Source of the DNA: CAZJQD01 sp964548165 [NCBI: uncultured bacterium]
GTDB taxonomy: Bacteria > UBA8481
Direction of reading: 5' to 3'
Assembly: GCA_964548165.1 (NCBI GenBank)
Contig: CAZJQD010000002.1
Span: 29,159 to 44,240 of the forward strand
DNA length: 15,082 bases
A model generated the notes under the pieces. The model was not told the DNA's origin and searched no databases. It saw only the letters and a list, made by a program, of their open reading frames with translations. The translations under genes and the position numbers were made by a program. Positions 1 to 5,443 of this stretch are shown one piece after another. Each line of letters begins with the position of its first letter. Within the stretch, counting starts at the first letter, position 1.

Positions 1-617
1 CGCGCCCCGAAGTTGACCTCGGTTCCCTCGGCCGACGCCCTGATTCCCCGGAAGGTCGCGATGCCGTTAACGAAATTCACCGTCGCCGCGCCGTTCGTGA
101 CGCCCGTCCCGGCAAGCGGGATGTTCGTCGTACCCTTCCAGAGCCAGAGCGTCGCGGCCCCGTTGTAGCTCGTCACCGTCTGCCCGGCCGCGTTCTGCGC
201 CGTGACCGTGACCGAGAAGTCCTGGCCCGCAGTCGGGGTCGCTGGGGTCGGCGCCGTGATCGCGAGCTTGGTGGGCAGGGCCGCCACGACGTTGAACTTC
301 GCGCCGTAGACGTCCACGTTGCGGCCACCCGCCACCGTGCGCGCGCCGAAGTTGACCTGGTTTCCTGCGACAGATGCCCTGACGCCGGTGAAGGTCGCGA
401 CGCCGTTCACGAAATTGACCGTCGCGGCGCCGTTCGTGACGCCCGTCCCGGCGAGCGGGATGTTCGTCGTCCCCTTCCAGAGCCAGAGGGTGGCGGAGCC
501 GTTATAGGTGCTGATCGTCTGCCCGGCTGCGTTCTGCGCCGTGACCGTGACCGAGAAGTCCTGGCCTTCCGTCGGATTCGCAGGCGTCGGCGCCGTGATC
601 GCGAGCTTGGTGGGCAG
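1..617 (-). repeat. Tandem 339-bp (113-aa) Ig-like repeat, at least two copies
   Basis: Copy one spans 617-279 and copy two starts at 278 and runs off the window. The period is exactly 339 bp: matching segments lie at 261 and 600, and at 9 and 348. Both copies begin LPTKLAITAPTPA and share GQDFSVTVTAQNAAGQT and ATLWLWKGTTNIPLAGTG. By eye about 79 of 92 comparable residues are identical. The sequence type matches bacterial Ig-like repeats of secreted surface proteins. More copies may lie to the left. Confidence 0.9.
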
Positions 618-3251
618 AGGAGGAGGCGCGACCGTGAACTCGGCCGTGGTGGCCTCGACGACCTTGCCGTCCCAGGTATAGGTGAACTTCAGCTTGTAGC
701 GACCTGGCGCGGAGAGGCTGAGATTGGTGAAGACGACGTCGCCGGAGGAATTAATACTGCCATTGGCCGTTCCCCCGAGCGTGGCGCCGGTCGGGCCGCT
801 CGCGATGGAGGCGGTGAGCGTCAGACCGGGGTTGTCCCAGTGGTTTCCAAAGACGTCGAACGCACGCACCTTAGGCTGGGTGGTGAAGGCGACGCCCGCC
901 GTAGCCCCCGCAGGCTCGGTCGTCACCCGCAGTGACCCCATGCGCGCCGAGTGCCGAACGATGAGCGGAACCTCCAGCGCTTCAAGACCTGTCGAGGTGA
1001 AGCGGATTTTGTAGGTGCCGGGTCTCGTCACCTTGAGATCGTCGAAGAGCGCCGACCCCGAGCCCGTCACCAAGTCCACGTAGTCCACTCCCGTGCGGAA
1101 GATCTTCGTCTTGGTTCCCTCGAGCGTTCCGCCTCCCACGAGCGCGACCGTCACCGAGCCGGAGTGATTGCTGACGGGAGACCCGTCCAGCGTCGCGTAG
1201 ATCGAGAGGCCGAAGACCTCGTCCACGCGCGAGTTGAGTTCTTCATACCCGGAAACGACCCCGATCCCCGTCGCCGTCGCCGTCGCGGGCGCGACCGTGA
1301 AGTCAGCGCCGGCCGAGGCAGCTGTGCCGTTACGCGCGATGATCTTCGTCGCGCCCGCGGCAAGGCCGGATGGAACGGTGATGTAGCAACCGCTCGCGTC
1401 GCCATCGGAGTGGCGTTGAGTGACGGTCGCCGCGACACCGCCGATCGTGAACGTGGTCTGATCCGCTATGCCCGTTCCGATCACGTTGACCGTGGCGCCG
1501 GGCCGGGCCCTGGTTGGAGAGACGGTCGTTATGGTTGGAGCGGCGGCGGCGCCGCGCACCGTGAAGGTCGCGGCCGGCGTGGTCGCGGTCCCACGCTTGA
1601 GAACGACGTTCGTCGCGCCCGAGGCGGCGCCCAAGGGAACATTGAACGTGAAGCCGGTTGCGGTGACGTCATTAATCGTGACGCCGGTCGTTCCGAACGT
1701 GAGCGAGGGGCGGTTGGTAAAGCCCGTGCCGGTCGCCGTGACCCTTGTCCCCGGAGGACCGCTCGTCGGGGTGAGACTCGCGATCACGGGGCCCGCGCCG
1801 ACCGTGAACGAGTTCGAGGTTATCGAGACGGTGGGGGCGTCCTCAAACGCGAACTTGAGCGTGTAGGTGCCGGCCCGATCGATCTCGAGATTATCGAAGG
1901 TGACGATCCCGTCTGAGGCTATCTCGGTGTGCACAGCCCGCCTATTACTCGTCAGCGTTCCATTCCCCGACGCGAGCGCAACGGTGACCTGCCGGATACG
2001 GCTGCCCGTGGCCCGATGCCCGAACTTGTCGAGGAGTTCGACCTGCGGCGCCGTCGTGAGCTCCAGGCCTGCCCCGGCGCCGACCGGCTGGGTGAGCATG
2101 CGGATCTGCGTCGCCGGACCGGGCCCGACATCGAGCGTGACGTCGGCCGAGGTGAGTCCCGGCGAGGTGAACCTGAGCTGATACCGCCCGACCTTCTCGA
2201 CGATGAGATTGGTGAAGCGTGCCTCGCCATCCGAGACCCGCGCCGTCGTGACTCCCGAGAGAACGCCGGGTCCGCTGACGAGCGTGACCGTGACGTCGCG
2301 CGGGTTGTTGTCGCGAACAATCAGGGGAATCAGGCCGCCGGACGAAACTCCGGGCACGGTCACCTGTCGTCCGCGCGAGTCCTGGATCTCGACGACCAGG
2401 TAGGTCCCGAGGTTGGAGCCGACGGAGGCCCCCCGCAACCTCATCGCGGAGATCTGGGTCGGAATCGTGGGTTGCGCGCCCTGCGCCACCAGGCTTGCGG
2501 CCAGCGCGACGGCGACCTTGTGGGCGGGTGCCGACTTCACGCCACGGCGGGTTACGGACGAAACCCGGAGCGGCGCCGTTTCCCGGGCGCTCGAACGGGC
2601 TGCGGCCGCCGCTTCTTCAGCCGCCTCGGCGGCCGCCTCGGCGGCCTCGCCCTCGGGATCGTCGACGCGCGTGGAGAACGTGGTGCCGCGGACGCCGACC
2701 GTCGCCACGGGGGTCGTGATGCGATAGGCGGGGACGCGGGAGCCGCCGGGGCGCGTGAAGGACTGGTTGGTCTGGCCGCGGATGAGGTTAACGTCGACAT
2801 TGTCCTCGGTGACCGGGCGCGTCATGAAGAGGAAGGCGCGCTGGATGGTCCGAACCTGCCTGAGGTCGCCGACCCGCACCAGGCTCCGCGGCGTGATCTC
2901 GAGCACGCCGACGTCTCCGACCTTGACCCGCGCTGTCGCGCTGGCCGCGGTCCGGATCTTGTCGCCGGTCTGGACGCGCCGTCCTACCTGTACCCGCTCC
3001 CAGGTCGTCTTCCCCGGCTCCTGGACCTCCACGACGCCCGAGACCCGGTCGACGACGGCCATCTGCTCGCCTACCACCGTGGACGGCGTCCCGATCGCGT
3101 AGACCTCGGGCGGGACGAGCGTGAAGAGGAAGGCGGCGAGCGTGAAGGCGGCGAGGATGCGGCGGGCGGCCTCGTAGCGGTGCGCGGCGGCGAGGGGTCG
3201 CTCGGACGCATAGCGGCAAGCGGCCGCCAATCGGAAACCCCAGTATCTCAT
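1..3251 (-). CDS. Large exported FecR-domain protein with Ig-like, IPT/TIG and tandem 113-aa repeats (3' end beyond window)
   Basis: An unbroken frame runs from ATG at 3251 off the left edge (1083 codons visible). Residues 31-48 are hydrophobic and end in a V-Y-A site near 50-52, so the protein is probably exported. Residues 60-195 read as a FecR domain: VDRVSGVVEVQ near 67, GRRVQTGDKIRT near 90, and TPVATVGVRGTTFS at 180-193. An Ala/Glu-rich helical stretch follows (200-222). Then come Ig-like domains (about 262-375 and 375-485), two IPT/TIG domains (485-565 with LTPTSGPPGT; 570-654 with VSPTRARPGA), two more Ig-like domains (659-768, 770-875), and 113-aa repeats starting at 879 and 992. FecR domains in such proteins are extracytoplasmic, and Ig/TIG arrays usually form stalks or adhesive rods. 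A role as surface adhesin or matrix protein is inferred. The start lies one base after the stop of the upstream barrel gene, with AGG eight bases ahead, so the two are probably cotranscribed. Confidence 0.85.
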   Translation of the reverse strand, partial: MRYWGFRLAAACRYASERPLAAAHRYEAARRILAAFTLAAFLFTLVPPEVYAIGTPSTVVGEQMAVVDRVSGVVEVQEPGKTTWERVQVGRRVQTGDKIRTAASATARVKVGDVGVLEITPRSLVRVGDLRQVRTIQRAFLFMTRPVTEDNVDVNLIRGQTNQSFTRPGGSRVPAYRITTPVATVGVRGTTFSTRVDDPEGEAAEAAAEAAEEAAAAARSSARETAPLRVSSVTRRGVKSAPAHKVAVALAASLVAQGAQPTIPTQISAMRLRGASVGSNLGTYLVVEIQDSRGRQVTVPGVSSGGLIPLIVRDNNPRDVTVTLVSGPGVLSGVTTARVSDGEARFTNLIVEKVGRYQLRFTSPGLTSADVTLDVGPGPATQIRMLTQPVGAGAGLELTTAPQVELLDKFGHRATGSRIRQVTVALASGNGTLTSNRRAVHTEIASDGIVTFDNLEIDRAGTYTLKFAFEDAPTVSITSNSFTVGAGPVIASLTPTSGPPGTRVTATGTGFTNRPSLTFGTTGVTINDVTATGFTFNVPLGAASGATNVVLKRGTATTPAATFTVRGAAAAPTITTVSPTRARPGATVNVIGTGIADQTTFTIGGVAATVTQRHSDGDASGCYITVPSGLAAGATKIIARNGTAASAGADFTVAPATATATGIGVVSGYEELNSRVDEVFGLSIYATLDGSPVSNHSGSVTVALVGGGTLEGTKTKIFRTGVDYVDLVTGSGSALFDDLKVTRPGTYKIRFTSTGLEALEVPLIVRHSARMGSLRVTTEPAGATAGVAFTTQPKVRAFDVFGNHWDNPGLTLTASIASGPTGATLGGTANGSINSSGDVVFTNLSLSAPGRYKLKFTYTWDGKVVEATTAEFTVAPPPLPTKLAITAPTPANPTEGQDFSVTVTAQNAAGQTISTYNGSATLWLWKGTTNIPLAGTGVTNGAATVNFVNGVATFTGVRASVAGNQVNFGARTVAGGRNVDVYGAKFNVVAALPTKLAITAPTPATPTAGQDFSVTVTAQNAAGQTVTSYNGAATLWLWKGTTNIPLAGTGVTNGAATVNFVNGIATFRGIRASAEGTEVNFGA
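2620..2643 (-). repeat. 12-bp tandem repeat coding an Ala/Glu-rich segment
   Basis: Two perfect copies of GCCGCCTCGGCG lie at 2620-2631 and 2632-2643, with degenerate neighbours on both sides. On the coding strand they give an alternating Ala/Glu run (residues about 200-222 of the FecR protein), inserted just after the VRGTTFS strand of the FecR domain. The segment is likely helical and may act as a spacer. Slippage could change its length in steps of four residues. Confidence 0.7.
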
Positions 3252-3252
3252 C

Positions 3253-5127
3253 TTAGAACCTGTAGTCGACATGAGCCTTGGTCTCGATCTCCTTGTAGCT
3301 GTTGCCGGGGTTCTCTTCCTCTGCATGCTGGTGCCGGAACGAGAAGGTCATGTTGAGGTCGGGAATGAAGACGGGCCGGAACCCGAAACTTCCCGTGAAC
3401 TGCCGGGTGAGCGCGTCCGCGGCCCGGAGGTTGCGATCCACGTCCGTGATCGTGTAGCCGGTCTGGATCAGGAACTCGCCAAAACCGATCCCGAGCCCGA
3501 AGTTGGTCGACTGGGTCTTCGTCAGGTTCTCGCCGCGAAGCGTCCGGTCGACCGAGTTGCGGTAGCCGAGGGATGGCGTCAGCCGCACCTCCCAGATGGA
3601 CCACGTGATGGGACGAGAAACCCTGAGCCCCCACTCGGACATGCGCCGGTCCGTGAGCGCGTTGATGTCGTCGTCGCGGAGCTGCCACTTGTAGTCCGCG
3701 CCCAGGTTGATGCCCGCGATGCGGTGGTCCAGGGAGTGGCTGTAATCCTCGATCTTCTGGTTGGCGCTGTTGTTGGAGGCGTCCCGGTTATTGTAGCGGA
3801 ACTCGGTCGTGTACCGGAGCTGACGCAGGTTCTCGGGCAGGGACGAGAGCCCGAGGAGCGCCAACGGCCTCATGTTCATCCGGATGCTGGACGTCCGGTT
3901 GATATTGATGATCGGTTCAACGCTCGTGGTCGCCCGCTCGGTGACGTTGTCTTCATTTCTCAGGTGCGAGACGGTCCAGTCGAGGTTCTCGTTCCAGCGG
4001 AAATCCGAGCTGGTGCCCCAGCGGAGCTGGTCCACGGAGGCGGATCCGAGGTCGGTCAGGAAGTCCGGGTCCACCCACTCGTAGTCGGCTCGGAAGCGGA
4101 CGGGGAGGAGGCGGCGGAGACCGGCGGGGGCGCCCCACGCGGAGGGGCGGAACCAGTCGAGCGCGGTGTTGTGCGCGGTGCCGTAGCGCTGGAGCACGGG
4201 CCGGGTCCGGTCCCGGTTCCCGTCCGAGTAGGCGTTCTCGCCCCGCCAGGTGAAGCCGGCGGGGAGCCCGGCCTCGTAGCGGAAGGAATAGACGTCGACG
4301 TCGAGGCGCGGGATCAGCGTGCCGCCCGAGCTGCGGCGACTGCGGATGGACGAGCCGTCGTCGTGCGAGGAGGCTGCCTGGAGGCTGACCTGGAGCTTGC
4401 CCAGGGGGCCGGGCCCGTCCGCGCCCTCCCACGCCAGCGATCCACCGGACGCCCAGCGCCGATACTGTCCGGCCTCGCTACCGCCAGTGAATTCCTGCTC
4501 CCGGTTCGTGACGCCGGCCGCGCCCGTTACGCGAAACTGCCCGCTCCAGAGCGGGAGATTGTAGTAGCCGTGGACGCCGGTCCGCGCCGAGCGGCTGAAG
4601 GTGTAGGGCGAGAAGTTGGGGAAGATGTCGCCGAACCTGAGGCGCCAGGCGTCCTTGCGATCGAACTGCGCCGCGAAGCTCATCATCTTGTAGTCGCGGG
4701 TCCGCGTGATGGAGTTGTCGTTCGTCCAGCGGAGCGCGGTCTGGATATCCGCGTCCACCTCGCCATACCGATCCTTGTAGCCGATCGTGGCGTTATGGAG
4801 CTGGAAGGTGCTGGAGGGCCGGAACGCGCGCGCGAGGTTCCCGGAGGTGCGGGTCCGGTACCAGTCGATGCCGTACATCGCGTCGATCTTCTCGAGGACG
4901 GCCTTGAGCCGCTCCGCCGTGCTGTCGGACCGAAAGAGCGAGAAGGCGGGCCGGTCACCGGTCTCGGACGAGGTTCGTTCGCCGAGGTCCAGACCGGATC
5001 GCGACCAGGGTTCAGGGGCGGGAGCCGTGGCGCCGCCGCGAACGGCGGAGGCAGGTGAGGCGAGGGTGAGGGAGAGAGCGACAGTCGTCAGGCCTAGACT
5101 GATCGTCTTCAGACTTGTCTCTATCAC
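3253..5127 (-). CDS. Outer-membrane beta-barrel protein, uncharacterised
   Basis: 624 aa. The N-terminus is a clear signal peptide: KTISLGLTTVALSLTLASPASA, with an A-S-A site at 26-28. From about residue 90 onwards the sequence alternates polar and hydrophobic residues with many Trp/Tyr/Phe, has short loops, and ends in HVDYRF. The terminal phenylalanine is the usual signature of an outer-membrane barrel recognised by the Bam machinery. A stretch at about 160-190 (RLRFGDIFPNFSPYTFS) may be a plug or inner strand. I recognise no named family. The start is GTG at 5127, because no ATG lies in frame before the upstream stop at 5170-5172. No convincing Shine-Dalgarno precedes it. The gene stops one base before the FecR/Ig protein starts, so the two are very likely one operon. 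An export, anchoring or display role for that partner is an inference. Confidence 0.8.
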   Translation of the reverse strand: MIETSLKTISLGLTTVALSLTLASPASAVRGGATAPAPEPWSRSGLDLGERTSSETGDRPAFSLFRSDSTAERLKAVLEKIDAMYGIDWYRTRTSGNLARAFRPSSTFQLHNATIGYKDRYGEVDADIQTALRWTNDNSITRTRDYKMMSFAAQFDRKDAWRLRFGDIFPNFSPYTFSRSARTGVHGYYNLPLWSGQFRVTGAAGVTNREQEFTGGSEAGQYRRWASGGSLAWEGADGPGPLGKLQVSLQAASSHDDGSSIRSRRSSGGTLIPRLDVDVYSFRYEAGLPAGFTWRGENAYSDGNRDRTRPVLQRYGTAHNTALDWFRPSAWGAPAGLRRLLPVRFRADYEWVDPDFLTDLGSASVDQLRWGTSSDFRWNENLDWTVSHLRNEDNVTERATTSVEPIININRTSSIRMNMRPLALLGLSSLPENLRQLRYTTEFRYNNRDASNNSANQKIEDYSHSLDHRIAGINLGADYKWQLRDDDINALTDRRMSEWGLRVSRPITWSIWEVRLTPSLGYRNSVDRTLRGENLTKTQSTNFGLGIGFGEFLIQTGYTITDVDRNLRAADALTRQFTGSFGFRPVFIPDLNMTFSFRHQHAEEENPGNSYKEIETKAHVDYRF

Positions 5128-5162
5128 GTCGCAGGATGCTATGTGCTGGCCTCGGTTCGCGG

Positions 5163-5178
5163 GGACCGTTCACGGTCC
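5163..5178. promoter_or_regulatory. 16-bp palindrome, possible operator of the barrel/FecR-Ig operon
   Basis: GGACCGTTCACGGTCC is a perfect inverted repeat with 7-bp arms and a 2-bp centre. It lies 36-51 bp upstream of the GTG at 5127, downstream (on the minus strand) of the TTGACA at 5244-5239. That is a usual place for a dimeric repressor site. It could instead fold as a 7-bp hairpin in the 5' leader. No regulator gene is present in the window. Confidence 0.45.
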
Positions 5179-5215
5179 TGATGATGTTGGCAACGTAGCG
5201 GGCGACGAAGGCGGC

Positions 5216-5244
5216 GAGCATTTCATCCCGCGTAAAAATGTCAA
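5216..5244 (-). promoter_or_regulatory. Possible promoter of the barrel operon (-35 only)
   Basis: A perfect TTGACA reads on the minus strand at 5244-5239, within the most AT-rich stretch of the region. No good -10 follows at 16-18 bp (ATGCTC or AATGCT). The call rests on base composition and the -35 hexamer alone. Confidence 0.22.
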
Positions 5245-5387
5245 TAAATCTTTACAAATCAGACTATTACGTCCGATTACTTCGTGAAAAAAGGGGCAGA
5301 GGCAGGGGGTCAAGGGATGGGGGTCGGGCTCCTGATGGAGGACTCGGCGCTCCCAATCTGAGGTGAAAGTCATTCGGCGCGGACGGC

Positions 5388-5431
5388 GTGGATAGAAACG
5401 AGGAAACTAGCAGCCGGACACTGATACTTCA
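5388..5431. repeat. Left copy of imperfect direct repeat flanking the 966-aa gene
   Basis: Positions 5388-5415 match 8371-8398 at 24 of 28 bases. After a 6-base insertion here, TGATACTTCA (5422-5431) matches TGATACCTCA (8399-8408). On the minus strand this copy reads GAA GTA TCA GTG TCC GGC TGC TAG, that is EVSVSGC-stop, against EVSGS-stop in the ABC-F gene. The insertion is therefore two whole codons. It may be a remnant of an ABC-F 3' end or a member of a dispersed repeat family. Confidence 0.7.
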
Positions 5432-5437
5432 TATGAT
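5432..5437 (+). promoter_or_regulatory. Possible -10 box of the 966-aa gene
   Basis: TATGAT ends six bases before the GTG at 5444. If it is a -10 element, the transcript would start at about the start codon and be leaderless. I see no -35 match at 16-18 bp, so support is weak. Confidence 0.2.
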
Positions 5438-5443
5438 GCTTCG

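Larger units (their letters stand above)
5128..5443. other. Divergent intergenic region between barrel operon and 966-aa gene
   Basis: 316 bp with no gene I can support. From the left it holds a 16-bp palindrome (5163-5178), an AT-rich patch (about 5230-5290) with a perfect TTGACA on the minus strand, a purine-rich stretch (about 5285-5345) containing GGGGTCGGGCTCCTGA at 5320-5335, and the left copy of a repeat (5388-5431) whose other copy is at 8371-8408. Short open frames here (for example 5170-5373 minus) lack recognisable sequence and overlap these elements. Confidence 0.7.

Noticed and set aside
1-620. Possible CRISPR-like array from regularly spaced repeats
   Set aside because: The period is 339 bp and the whole unit is repeated in a coding frame; there are no unique spacers. 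These are protein domain repeats.
951-3356. Two long plus-strand frames (951-1916 and 1929-3356)
   Set aside because: Both are shadows of the FecR/Ig gene, which is open on the minus strand over its whole visible length. Their Arg/Asp-rich low-complexity translations resemble no family.
3271-5058. 595-codon open frame on the plus strand
   Set aside because: It is antisense to the barrel gene, has an Arg/Gly/Glu/Val-rich composition typical of a GC-rich shadow frame, and shows no domain; the minus strand has signal peptide and barrel features.
5170-5373. 67-codon minus-strand frame in the divergent intergenic region
   Set aside because: It overlaps the palindrome, the AT-rich patch and repeat-like sequence, has Pro/Ser/Cys-rich composition, and shows no Shine-Dalgarno or family resemblance.
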